This document shows positions 51,542 to 62,404 of a DNA stretch of 64,000 nucleotides, piece by piece. Below the pieces are notes generated by a model. That model saw only the letters and a list, made by a program, of their open reading frames with translations. It was not told the origin of the DNA and did not search any database. The translations under genes and the position numbers were made by a program. The stretch is from Globisporangium splendens (taxonomy: Eukaryota > Oomycota > Peronosporomycetes > Pythiales > Pythiaceae): contig VFIW01000006.1 of NCBI GenBank assembly GCA_006386115.1, positions 1,570,706 through 1,634,705 on the forward strand. The letters run 5' to 3'. Every line of letters begins with the position of its first letter. Position 1 is the stretch's first letter.

Positions 51542-53044
51542 CTAGCGACTGCGACAAAATGCTACCGGGCGATTGACGCCTGGTATTTCACACTCCAGCA
51601 ACAGCAAAATATTCCGAGACGCGTTCGCATCACGATTCACAGTCATACCGCGACAGCCATTGTGTGTACAATGGAGTACACTGTGAACTTTCATGACGCG
51701 ACCTTCTCCGTCTCGGCAAAGCTTCTTCGAATACTGATTCTTCAACTCTCCATGACATACAGAATGAAGTTTGCTTGATCGATGTTCATCCACGGCAATA
51801 ACAGTGCAATAACGTTTCAGTTGATGTTCGAAACGCTTCAGTGGACCAGCGGGAGATTTCTTGATGAAACCAACTTGATCTCGGTTGCTCCAGTCACCAA
51901 ACCCAACCAGAGTTCTTCCGCTTGTTCCATCAGTCAACTTCCGGCAAAGAAGCTGGAGTTTCTTCCGAGCGAAGACGTGCCGCTTGAACTTCAGACCACG
52001 ACAATCTTTGTGGATATGAGAATCCAGCAAACGATCCAAGCGAGGGAGGAGAAACTGAACGTATTGTTTCAGTTTTGTCACACTTGCAGTCTTCTTCGTT
52101 GGCAAGTTCTGGATACCTTCGAGAATATCAGGGTCACTGTCTTGCCAACGCTTGATTTCTTTCAAACTCTCTGTGCAGCGAGCGTCTTCATAGAACTCTC
52201 GAGTTGAGCACGAAACTTTTGTACCGCTCTCGTTACTTGCCACGAACACGTCCTTCCTTCCAGGATCCAATCCCCACACTTGAGAGTAGTCGCTCAAATC
52301 GATTCGTCGAGACGCAACAGTCTTCTTTGGTTTCCTCATCGCAATACTGACTGCTTCGCCATCCGTCAATATCTCCCCCGCAAACTTGCGATTCGATGTC
52401 TCAAATCGATCAATACGAAATAGCTTTCTCCACCAAGAATCAGCCTCTTCTCGCCATCGAGAATCACTTGGAGGAACTTGTAATCCACCCTGTTTCAATA
52501 GTCCATGGAGACCATTGCTGCGCATTTTGAGATGGCTGCACGCGAACCCTCGTTTGAATGGAATCAAACTGAACAGACGTGACTGCTTCGCCTCCTTCGT
52601 ATACTCGGTGACTGGATGCCGAGATTCAAAATATGTCAGGAACTCGTGTAGCAACGGTATGTATAAATGAGGTTCACGTTCAATCTTGGAATGTCTGGGA
52701 AACTGGCACGATATTCGAGAATGAGTGTGTCAGACATAAGCTTCTGCGATGGTCTTGTTCACTTCTTTGAGAACTGTTGTCCATGGAAGTGCCTTGGTCT
52801 CCTCCATACAGAAAGTGTTGAGCGTCGTTTTGACAACACTGAATTCTGTTGTCTTGTTGCGTTCACGCCTCACTGCCACATCGGGTCGAACGCGCTTGGA
52901 TTGTTGCTGGTTATCACTGGTTGGAGGACGCTTGAAACCGGAGTTTGGGACAACATTTTCTGATTCGTAGTCAGATTCAGGAACAATCATATCCTTGAGA
53001 TGCTCTTCGTCAGCTTCTGGAACCACTTCGTCCCCGTCGCGCAA
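51542..53044 (-). CDS. Fanzor, eukaryotic TnpB-like RNA-guided nuclease
   Basis: About 500 codons in one frame with a single TGA at 52730-52732. The C-terminal RuvC domain is clear: RuvC-I Asp in VWGLDPGRKDVFVASN; GRTLVGFGDWSN; AVDEHRSSKLHSVCHGEL, holding the relocated catalytic Glu typical of Fanzors; a zinc-ribbon remnant (SVCH ... LHCTHNGCRG, first Cys replaced by His); and RuvC-III Asp in VNRDANASRNILLLLE. The N-terminal ~100 codons are acidic with an NLS-like KRPP...SKRVRPD. No ATG begins the frame; the first in-frame ATG is at 52991-52993, so an upstream exon or a decayed start is possible. From the TGA onwards 396 codons are uninterrupted. No other transposase gene is adjacent. Confidence 0.85.
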
Positions 53045-53308
53045 GTTTGAAAATGGGGAGAAGAAATGTGGCTGTGTGCAGGTGACATCTATATGTGTTG
53101 GAATATCGGTACTGCAACGATGTCCGTGGAGAGTTGCGGAAGCATGCAGGTTGATGCAGTTGGTGTGTGCATGTGTATGAGCAGCGAGCAGCCACTAAAA
53201 GCATTTATCTATAATAGTATATTTAAACCCCTCGAGTCCTGGATTTTATTCCCACTGAGGAAAGAAGGCACACGGACATACAGAATATTATTATTTTCAC
53301 AATCATCA
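53045..53308. other. 3' flank between Fanzor and the copper ATPase
   Basis: The left boundary of the Fanzor element probably lies here. AT-rich around 53200-53230. No terminal repeat is recognised. Confidence 0.3.
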
Positions 53309-56300
53309 TCACTGACGAGGAGAATGGTGCGTTTGCTTTACCTCATCCACGTTCGACAGAGGCACGTACGGCTGCTTGGCAGTGTTCAGACGAGTGCGCA
53401 CCATTTTCTTCAGTTCGATCACCTTGGTGTCCTCGTCGTACTTGGAAGGCTTGTACTCGCACACTTCAGGTGCTCGATAGCGTTTCAGCAGAAGCGACGA
53501 GATCACGACTGAGACCGACGAGAACGCCATCGCGAGACCAGCACAAGCTGGAGGCATGGTCGAGTGCAGGATTGGGAAAAAGATGCCTGCAGCCAACGGG
53601 ATGCCGACAAAGTTGTACGCGACCGAGAAGAAAAAGTTGAGACGAATTCGGAAGAACACTACCCGAGCAAGGTCTAATGCCACAACAACGTCAGTTAACT
53701 TGCTCTTGACCAAGATCATGTCGGCTTCAGCTTTCGCAATTTGGGTTCCGGCACCGATGGCCATGCCGATATCTGCTTGAGCCAGTGCTGGAGCATCATT
53801 GATACCGTCACCCACCATGCACACCACGCGTTGCTTCTTGGTAACAGGCGAAACACGGGACTGCAGGGCCTTGATCTGGGCAGCCTTCTCACCAGGAAGA
53901 GCAATAGCCTTGACGTGATCGATGCCCATCTTGCGAGCGATAGAACTGGCCGTACGAATGTTATCACCAGTGATAAGCCACACATCCAGACCCATCGACT
54001 TCAGGTACGACACAACCGCCTTCGACTCAGGGCGAGGCGTGTCAGCCATTGCGATGACTCCGCACAGTTTATCTTCGATGCACACGCACACCACCGTCTT
54101 GCCCTCCATCTCAAGCTCATGCATTTGCTCGCGGATTTTGGCGCCGATTTCGATTCGCTTCTCTTCGCAGTACTCAGGGTTGCCAACCATCACATTCACA
54201 TCTGGTCCGACTGCCTTTTCTTTCCAGCGTGGAACGATACCTTCAATGCCACGGCCAGGAACGACTTGAACTTGAGCCGGCTCCTTCAACTGCAGCTTCT
54301 CCTGTTCGGTGGCCGTAATGACAATCGCTTTGCCAAGAACGTGCTCACTGACACATTCCAAAGATCCACCGTAGTACAAAACTTCACGAGGAGAGAAGCT
54401 TCGATCTGAGATCACGACATCGGTCACAGATGGGTGACCAACAGTAAGGGTACCCGTCTTGTCAAAGACGATCGTGTCGACGTATTTGGCAATTTCGAGA
54501 GCACGACCACCCTTGATCAAGACACCTTGCTTCGCGCCAACACCACAGCCAACCATCACAGCAGTCGGAGTCGCGAGACCGAGGGCACATGGACAAGCAA
54601 TCACGACAACCGAAATCGCGAACAGAATGGAGATGAAGAGATCGTTCGTGTGGCCATCTTCAGGATTTAATCCCAAATCAAGCTTCCACTGGTGCGGGAT
54701 CGAGTCGGTCGTCAGCAAAATGTACCAAGAAAAAAACGTCAGCATCGAAACGCCCAACACAAATGGCGCAAACACAGACGCGAGACGATCTGCATACGCC
54801 TGAATCGGCGCTTTGTGCAACTGAGCATCTTCGATGAGAGAGCAGATTTGAGATAACGCACTGCTCTCGCCGCCAAAGCAGCTAGACTCAATCACCAACG
54901 TTCCTTGCTGATTAATCGTGGAGCCGAACACGTAGTCGCCGACAGTCTTCGCCACAGGCATACTCTCACCCGTCAGCATGGACTCGTCGCACGCACTTGT
55001 GCCATTTTTGACAATTCCATCCGTCGGAACATTGGCGCCTGGCGGGACACGCAACAAATCGCCACGCTGGACCAACTCAATCGGAATCTCACGATCACTT
55101 TCTCCTTCCACAATCAGGATAGCAGTCTTTGGCTGAAGTTTCGCGAGTTCGGACAGAGCGTCAGCAGTTTTCCCTTTCGCCATCGATTCCATGTATTTGC
55201 CGAGGGTAACGAACGTCAGCAGCATCGTCGACGACTCGAAAAAATGGTGGCCGTGGTAGTCCTTACTCAATCCGGAGCCCACGAACGAGACAAAGCTGTA
55301 GATGTACGATGCTGTCGTTCCGCAAATGATCAAAAAGTCCATACCCATCATGCCATGTTGAAGACCCTTGAAGGCTGCAACGTAGTACCGCTTCCCGATC
55401 CAGAATTGAACCGGCGTCGCCAGCAGGAACATCAACAACATTTTCAGGTTGATGGCATTGACAATCGGCGTCATCAGGAAGTGGTGCACGAATGGAATGT
55501 ATCCCAAGACCATGTGAATCATCATCGCAGGGAGGGAAAACAGCAACGCGGTCAGCAACAGCTTTTTCCACTTTTTCACCTCAGATTTGCTCATCGATTC
55601 CTGATCCGAAGTGCCAGTGTCAATGTCGGCTGTGTAGCCCAACGAAGTGATGCACTCCATGACATTACGCGGTCCGGTGGCAGACATTTGCTGAATGTGG
55701 ACGTGGGCCTTGTTCAGCGGGAGGTTTACTGCAACTTTCGCGACACCCGGAAGCTTTCCAACTGCTCGCTCGATCTTACCGACACACGCTGCGCAGCTCA
55801 TGCCCATGACAGTAAACTTCAGCTCAATCGTGTCGCCTTCACCTGATTCGACAGTGTGTGAGTACGTAGCTTTGTAACCAGCCTCCTCGATGCATTTCGC
55901 AAGCTCCACTTTCTCGTCTCGGATCAAATCGCGATCGAATACGATTTCCGCCTTCTGACTGATCAACCCCACGCGGCAATCGAGCACTCCTTGTTTCTTG
56001 CGCAAGAGATCTTCGATCGCTTTCACGCATGCGGCACAGCTCATGCCTTCGACTTTGAAATACACGCGCGGGTTCGGCGAATCAGCCAGCTCAACCACCA
56101 CATCATCTTTTTGCGCCTCCTTCTTCGCCTGGTTGATGAGCTTCATCGCTTTCACGGGGTCGTATCCACTCGCAGAGAAGCCAACGCACTCAACCATGTC
56201 GATCAGCGCTTCCTCGTTCGTGCTGCCTTCATGTGTCAGCGTAACCGTCGCCATGCGCTTCTCAAAGCTCACGACAGCACTGAGCACGCCATCCGCATTT

Positions 56301-56677
56301 CGCAGCGCGTTCTCGACCGTCGTCCCACAATTCTTCTGGCACATCATGCCTTCAACGAGCAGCTCCACCACGAGCGGATCTTTCTTCTTACCGCCATTTC
56401 CACTCTTCAACGCCGCGCCAAAGCCGACGCACTCCACGGCATCAATCAGATCATCTGCGGTCACGTGTGCGCCAGGCGCGACAACGACGCGCGCGCTGTG
56501 GGTCTCGAAGCTCACGACCGCCGACTGCACGCCCTGCACACCGCGCAGCGTGTTCTGCACCGTCGTGCCGCAGTTCTTCATGCACATCATGCCTTCGATC
56601 GCGAGCTCGTACGTCGTCGTCGCGTCTTGCTGCATGCTGCCGGTCTGCACGCCGTTCTCTGTCGTGCTCGCCGTCAT
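53309..56677 (-). CDS. Copper-transporting P1B-type ATPase (ATP7/CCC2 family)
   Basis: 1,122 residues, intron-less. Four N-terminal heavy-metal-associated domains: the first two have GMMCMKNC and GMMCQKNC (C-x3-C), the last two the standard GMSCAAC (C-x2-C). Then eight predicted membrane helices with the CPC metal site (IACPCALGLATP), actuator TGES (MLTGESMPVAK), phosphorylation site DKTGTLTVGHP, and the hinge GDGINDAPALAQADIGMAIG. The usual SEHPL nucleotide-binding motif reads SEHVLGKAIV. ATP7-type pumps load copper into secretory compartments and export excess copper. It is intact. Confidence 0.95.
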   Translation of the reverse strand: MTASTTENGVQTGSMQQDATTTYELAIEGMMCMKNCGTTVQNTLRGVQGVQSAVVSFETHSARVVVAPGAHVTADDLIDAVECVGFGAALKSGNGGKKKDPLVVELLVEGMMCQKNCGTTVENALRNADGVLSAVVSFEKRMATVTLTHEGSTNEEALIDMVECVGFSASGYDPVKAMKLINQAKKEAQKDDVVVELADSPNPRVYFKVEGMSCAACVKAIEDLLRKKQGVLDCRVGLISQKAEIVFDRDLIRDEKVELAKCIEEAGYKATYSHTVESGEGDTIELKFTVMGMSCAACVGKIERAVGKLPGVAKVAVNLPLNKAHVHIQQMSATGPRNVMECITSLGYTADIDTGTSDQESMSKSEVKKWKKLLLTALLFSLPAMMIHMVLGYIPFVHHFLMTPIVNAINLKMLLMFLLATPVQFWIGKRYYVAAFKGLQHGMMGMDFLIICGTTASYIYSFVSFVGSGLSKDYHGHHFFESSTMLLTFVTLGKYMESMAKGKTADALSELAKLQPKTAILIVEGESDREIPIELVQRGDLLRVPPGANVPTDGIVKNGTSACDESMLTGESMPVAKTVGDYVFGSTINQQGTLVIESSCFGGESSALSQICSLIEDAQLHKAPIQAYADRLASVFAPFVLGVSMLTFFSWYILLTTDSIPHQWKLDLGLNPEDGHTNDLFISILFAISVVVIACPCALGLATPTAVMVGCGVGAKQGVLIKGGRALEIAKYVDTIVFDKTGTLTVGHPSVTDVVISDRSFSPREVLYYGGSLECVSEHVLGKAIVITATEQEKLQLKEPAQVQVVPGRGIEGIVPRWKEKAVGPDVNVMVGNPEYCEEKRIEIGAKIREQMHELEMEGKTVVCVCIEDKLCGVIAMADTPRPESKAVVSYLKSMGLDVWLITGDNIRTASSIARKMGIDHVKAIALPGEKAAQIKALQSRVSPVTKKQRVVCMVGDGINDAPALAQADIGMAIGAGTQIAKAEADMILVKSKLTDVVVALDLARVVFFRIRLNFFFSVAYNFVGIPLAAGIFFPILHSTMPPACAGLAMAFSSVSVVISSLLLKRYRAPEVCEYKPSKYDEDTKVIELKKMVRTRLNTAKQPYVPLSNVDEVKQTHHSPRQ

Positions 56678-57639
56678 TCTGCTTATGTGCGTCTCTGTGT
56701 ATTACTCCCCTCCTCAGTGCGGAGTGGAAGCGTGCGTGCGCGCGGGAGCCGGCCGAACGGAAAGTGTCCTGATGTGTGCGGAATGGAGCAGCGCGTTGGC
56801 TGACGTTTCAATTCTCACTGCGGGTTTGTATTTTGTATTGAGTGCTTTGGCTGTGATCTGGTCGTCAAACGAGAGAGCGAGAGGGAGAGAGAAAGGAGGG
56901 ATAACCTCCCAGAAACCAGTTGGGGTTGCGTGATGAGGGTAGTTTCACTGGTCATCTCATGAGTGTGCGGGTGTTGGAACAGCGATTCTGAATGGGCAAC
57001 CGCCATCTGGGTAGGTTCGGTGAAGCCAGATGGTTTTCTGGGTGTGGTCGGTCTTGTGATGAGTTGCCGTTGCTTCCGTTCGCGTCGTTATGAGGCGAGC
57101 GCGAAGAAGGCATCCGTCCATGCGGTTTCCGACCATATCGGTAGTATTGTTGATTGAGTGTGCACACGATGCGATCGGCAATGCGAACATGGACACAGTT
57201 TCTATGGCAATATGCACACAGCCGCAGCAACGTTAGCTGGAAGCATACGTGTCATCCGCAGTCGCCCTTCTCAGCGCCGCCGTCCATGATTCGCACCCAT
57301 CCACACACCGCAGCGTTTTGATTGGGCAGAGCCACACACTCTCAAGTAGTTTGGGTGAAGCTGTGCTGTAGTGGGGTTGTCATTTGGCAGCCACATTCTT
57401 GACAGAAGATGGAAAGGTGGAGGAAATGCGTCAATCGGCATGCATGGACTCTGTTGACACTCAGCATCTCTTTACGGCATTTCGACATACAGTACCAAAC
57501 AATCCTTCCTGACTCTTCTTCACGAAACGCTACTGCATTATCCTGAATACAGGACCATTTTGGACAGACATTTGTGTGTCGAACGTGTCGAAGTCGGAGT
57601 GTTGCAATCGACAAGTGTCGAAAATGATGACTTTTTGGG
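56678..57639. other. Intergenic region, about 1 kb, no gene seen
   Basis: Includes an AG-rich stretch near 56870-56900 upstream of the ATPase. No coding frame is supported. Confidence 0.4.
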
Positions 57640-58500
57640 CATTTTCGTGTCACAATCGTGTCAGTGGACCGTGTGGACACCCAGTCGATGACTGGGACGC
57701 CGTATTCCGAGGCTGCACAACGCTGTTGCGCCTCGATCTGTCGCTTCACAGTAGCCAACTTGGCGCGATATTGGATGCCGTATCCACGCATTGTCCACGA
57801 CTGCAGGCGAACCTGGTCGACTCGGGCAATGCGTTTCTCGCGGCAGTCTTTGCTCCAATATCGAGTACCTGGACGGATGGAAAGCTTCGTACACGAGCGA
57901 CGAATACCAGCATTGCGACGAAATGCTGTTTGTCTCGATCGAGGTGTGGAAGCAGTTCTGCGCGTCCTGTTCCAGCCTTCGCGAGTTTACCTGGTTCATC
58001 GCACCGTTCGATTCCACGTTCCTACATGCGTTCCGGCGCACTGTCAAGCCCCAGTTAGCGACAATGATGATCGTGTGCGGCAGTGAGATGAAGGAGTCTG
58101 CTTACTTTGCGATGGGTGAGTATCTGCACAGAGACGGATTCCAGACTGCACCCGAAGATATCGTGTTGACGCTCAAGAGCTGTCCTGCGTTGCGCCACCT
58201 CGATGTGATTTCTACGTACAGCTCAGAGCGATCCGAGTTGCTCGGGAAACATATCATGATGAGTTTTAGGTGGCGCTCTTTAGTTTCTGTCCCCGACTCG
58301 AGACGCTCGTGATCAAGGAGCTGAACAGAGGCATCCCCTCCTGAAGATGTCAAACGTCATGAACGAAGGGTTCATCGCACTTGCCAAACTGGAAAACCTT
58401 CGGGAGCTTTACATCAAGGGCACCCATGCAACTGGGAATGCCACATTTCCGCGATGCATGCACAGCTTTACCCATTTGAGCTACTTTCCAGCACACACAC
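57640..58500 (+). pseudogene. LRR-like protein remnant
   Basis: Pieces in different frames resemble a leucine-rich-repeat protein: CTTLLRLDLSLHSSQLGAIL and THCPRLQ (about 57710-57810), CSSLREFTWFIAPFDSTFL, LKSCPALRHLDVIS (about 57970-58215), ETLVIKEL (about 58300) and LAKLENLRELYIKGTHATG (about 58378-58435). No splice sites join them into one frame. A degraded member of the large oomycete LRR families is likely. Confidence 0.45.
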
Positions 58501-58553
58501 ACATATATTTCAGTCTTGTTCATTGCGCTTTTCATTGTCTAAAGGCGCAGAAA

Positions 58554-60001
58554 TTACGGGGAAAACAAGCTCGAGTTGTAGTCTGTGGACACTTTGGACC
58601 AAATGTCGTCCGACGCGAGCAACGACGACTCAACGCTCATCTTGCGCTTCCTCAGCGGCACAGTGGACGCGTCGTTGCTGTCGGAAGCGATCTGCTGCAT
58701 TTCGGCGACTTTCTTGCGCTTCCTCTTCTTGCTGCTTTTGGATAATGGGATTCGATCATCGGGATTAACGCATTCCGGTTCATCTTCGGTGACTATTGCT
58801 TTCGTCTTCTTCTTCTTCTTGATATGGATCTGCATTAGCTGAAGGATGTCGTCATCGGCGCCCTTGGCTTTCGTTTTGTTCTTGTTCACCTTCTCCTTGG
58901 GAGCAGGGACTGCAGAAATCGATACTGGCGGTGCAATCGATGGATCCGTTTCAGTGACAGAGAGCGAACGCTTCCGTGAGGCAACCGTTCGCTGCTGGGT
59001 CGTTGTCGTCACCATCGCTCGACTTCCGCCTTCGCTACCTGCTTCGCTGCACTCGGACACATGCTGCTGCATCGCCGCGGGAGTCATGAGTTTCTTCTCG
59101 TCGCAACTCACGCAAATATCGAGCGTGCGCACATTCTGAGCGCAAATCTTTCGATGTGCTTTCAGCGTCTTGAGAGAGTCGAAGCATTCAAAGCACAAGT
59201 TGCACTTCGGCGCTGGTGGAACGTGCACATCGAGCACATTCATGACCGACTCCAGCTGGAAATCGTCGCGTTTCGCCGCCATGAGCTTCATGAGCTCATC
59301 GTACAAGTGGATCAGTACGAGCGCATCGGCGGCGGCATAGTGTAATTGGCTCGGCGCAAGCGGTCGGCGGTTCCAATTCGACGTCTGCTGGGTCTTCGTC
59401 AGCTTGCGGTGCAGATACAGGAACACGAGCTTCTGGAGACTCAGCGGGTGGTGGCTACCGACGAGCGAGATCGACAGATCGTTCACTTCGACGACGCTCT
59501 TCGCAACGCGGAAGCACGACGCCTTCGGATACGACTGCGCCAGTTCCTTCAGGTCCTGGTAGAAGCCCTGCCCGAGCTTCAAGATGTTCTTGGACAGGAA
59601 TACCTCGGAGAGTGTGCTGTTGTACATCTTGGGCGGCATCGTGAGCAGGTCGAGCACGAACACTTCCTCCTTGTTTTCCGCATCGCGCACCGCGATCTGC
59701 AGCAAGCTGCTCGGATTTTGCTTTAGCGTCTTGTAAAACACGGGCTTCGTCTCCTATAGTGTATGAAAACATACATGTATCCCTTCGGTCATTCAACAGC
59801 GTACAGCCTGATAGACAGATCGATAACTAATAGTGTACGTACCGTATCAAAGCCCATGACGACGGCCTTGCGCAGCCGTGACTCGCAGTACGCCCACTTG
59901 TCCTTGGACGCGACGAAGTGGATCGTCTCGCTCGGGTTCTTGATCGCGTACGGCGTGCTCTGGTTGATCATGTGCGAGATGACCGGCTTCATGGACACCA
60001 T
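58554..60001 (-). CDS. 3'-5' exonuclease (DEDDy, RNase D/WRN-like) with zinc-finger tail
   Basis: Two exons, 59843-60001 and 58554-59753, give 452 residues. The splice joins VVMGFDT to ETKPVFYK, creating the exonuclease I motif D-x-E. Exo II and III regions follow: ILKLGQGFYQDLKELAQSYP, then WNRRPLAPSQLHYAAADALVLIHLY, where YAAADA holds the DEDDy Tyr and Asp. After about 230 there are two zinc-finger-like modules (CNLCFECFDSLKTLKAHRKIC; CVSCDEKKLM...HVSEC) and a Lys-rich tail with NLS-like KKRKRKK, suggesting a nuclear role. The start MVSMKPVIS is the first ATG close to the domain; an upstream exon cannot be excluded. Confidence 0.82.
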
Positions 60002-61321
60002 CTTGGCGCAGATACGTCGCGTTAGACAGCGGGAAGAAGCGGGTGCCGGAGCTGACGCTGCTGCTACTGCGTGTGGTGGTGAAGGCGGCCGGTAGCTCGT
60101 ACACAAGTCACTTCTTCTTCTTCCTCCTCTTCCTCGTCGTCCGTCGGCAGCGCGTCGTCCGCATCCGCTGGTGGCAGAGCAAGTGAGACTGCATGGCACC
60201 AATGAGTGGAGACTGTACTGTTGGCATTTCGAATAGTGAGCTCTGTGTCCACAGACACCTTTCCGAGATTGTTCTGTGCGGACAAGTGATGTACGGTACT
60301 GTAGATGTTCCTGTGGAAATGAATATTGTGGTTGTGGCAGGCATGTGAGTGATGGCCGAGCAATGAATGGTGATCATGCGACTCGAGAGGATACGAACAA
60401 GTGCACGATCAAAGAGCAATTGGCGCAACCAAACGAAAATGCAATGCGGCGCCACCGCCATGCTGCACGCTCTCTTCACGCTGCTGTTTGTGCTTCCGCC
60501 ACTGTGAGACGGCAGCAAAGAATGGACAAACGAGCGGTTATGTTCGTTTAAATGCGCGCGGAAACCGACCAGTGCGTGCATTATAAACATGCAGCAAAAC
60601 GCAGGTGCCAGTTGGTCATCGATGGTTAACAGTGATTGTCCCTTTCTAGATGGCACCCTTCGTCTGACAGCCAGCTACAATATCTGCGTAAAATGGGGGA
60701 ACATGACCTCAATCAGTGCGTTCGACATTGCCATCAGAAGGACCCACAATTGCGACAATTGACGTTTATGCCCCACTCGGTGTATCTATCTGTCTTCGAG
60801 AATCCACCTCTCCTGCGTCTCGAGAATCTTGCAAATTGTTGTTCAACATGCTGCGTCTTTGCCGCCGTCCAGATTGTTCCACAGTGTTTCTGATTGAAGC
60901 AGGTGGGTACACTGAGGAAATCCCTTTAGTATACTGCACACTGCCAATGAATGCAATTTTAAAACTGTCTTGTTGATAAAGTGCGCCGCATACAATCAAG
61001 CTCGGTGCAAAACTGTCAATTCTAATTTCCATCCAACTGGTGGTGGTACGATGCGGTACCTACTCCCGTGCGTGTCTTTGCCGATTAATCTTTTTCGAAG
61101 TTGCAGTTGAAGCGTCGGGCGTGATGCCACTCGCGTGGAAACGCGTCTGCGGCGGCAACGCGTGGGCACTAGCGGCGCTTCTCCTTCCAGCGATCTCCCA
61201 CAAGCAGCAGAAGCGCTCGTCATATAGCGTTCGCGTCGCGCCGTCCTCAGTCTGCTGCTCATTCCGCAATTGGAGCAATTCGACACACACCCCAGCAACC
61301 AACAGCTCAGTTCCCACAACA
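60002..61321. other. Intergenic region, 1.3 kb
   Basis: Divergent upstream regions of the exonuclease and azoreductase genes. An 85-codon frame at 60636-60893 has no recognisable domain. The frame through the azoreductase ATG is open from 61040 but looks like leader. Confidence 0.35.
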
Positions 61322-62128
61322 ATGGCCGTAGACCAAGTGGACAGCTCCGACAAGGTGCGCATTTCCTATTGCTGCTATGTGCGTGCACGTCCATTGCGCT
61401 AATGCTCTCTCTTTATGCGCATGCTCTAGCAAACGATTCTGCACATCAATGCGAGCATCACGCCAGATTCCGTGACAGCGCGCGTGGCGACCGCGATGGT
61501 CAACCACTTGACGCACCACTACCACCGCCACGTGCAGAACGGCGGCGTCGAGAAGCCCGTCGAGAACCCCGAAGACGTGCTCAATATCGAGGAACTCGAC
61601 GTGTGGAGCAGCAAGCTGCCCAAGTTCGACCGCGAGACCATGCAGCGCGTGTGGCGCGCGCGCAACAACAGCGAGGACGAGGCCGATGTGGCCGCGTTCA
61701 AGCCGATTCAGGAGCTCGCGGCGCAGCTCGTGCGCGCCGACTTCCTCATCGTGACGTGCCCCGTCTGGAACTTCAGCATCCCGTACGTGCTCAAGCAGTA
61801 CATCGACTGCATCGTGCAGCCGGGGCTGACGTTCCGCAATGCCGATGCCGAGGGTCCGTCGCGGCCGTTCATCAAGGGCCGTCCATTGATCATCATCTCG
61901 TCGTCAGGCGGGAAGGCACCGCCACCGAACGAGGACTTTGTGTATCCGTTCATCAGCAAGATCTTTGCGATGTGCGGCTTTGACGACCCGCACCACGTCG
62001 CGATCGAGGGACTCGCGAACCACGACAAGCAAATCTGCTACGACAACGCCGTGCACGAGGCCAACACCATCGCCGACCAGGTCGTGCGCAACCACAAACT
62101 GCGATTAGACGCGAACAACGAGGACTAA
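61322..62128 (+). CDS. FMN-dependent NADH-azoreductase-like flavoprotein
   Basis: Exons 61322-61354 and 61430-62128 give 243 residues. Flavodoxin-like fold of the AzoR/quinone-reductase family: ILHINASITPDSVTARVA (FMN phosphate loop), NIEELDVW, the family motif TCPVWNFSIPYVLKQYIDC, and LIIISSSGG. Such enzymes reduce quinones and azo compounds by two-electron transfer. The first exon supplies only 11 residues (MAVDQVDSSDK), so the intron sits just before the first beta strand. Confidence 0.85.
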
Positions 62129-62404
62129 TGCGTAAGGAGAGGTGCAACACAGTACAAGATCGAGAACTCAAGTGAAAAGGTGGAAATAGACCGCTGCGTA
62201 GTCAGTGTGAATGATGTTGTGTACATATCTAATCGATATTTTTCCAATATTGTTGCCGTCTTTGCCTTGTTTTTTGTCGTTTTGATTGCTGTTAATACGC
62301 TTTCGAGATAAAGGCAAATCAATCATTGGTGCGGTAGAATCAAGTATCTGCGCTCTGTTTCAATTTGGCTTTACTGTTGATTGTTCACAGAATGCCGTCT
62401 TCAT
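62129..62404. other. Convergent 3' flanks
   Basis: AT-rich; no gene is seen. Confidence 0.4.

Noticed and set aside
60636..60893. 85-codon frame upstream of the azoreductase
   Set aside because: No domain, low-quality start, no homology recognised.
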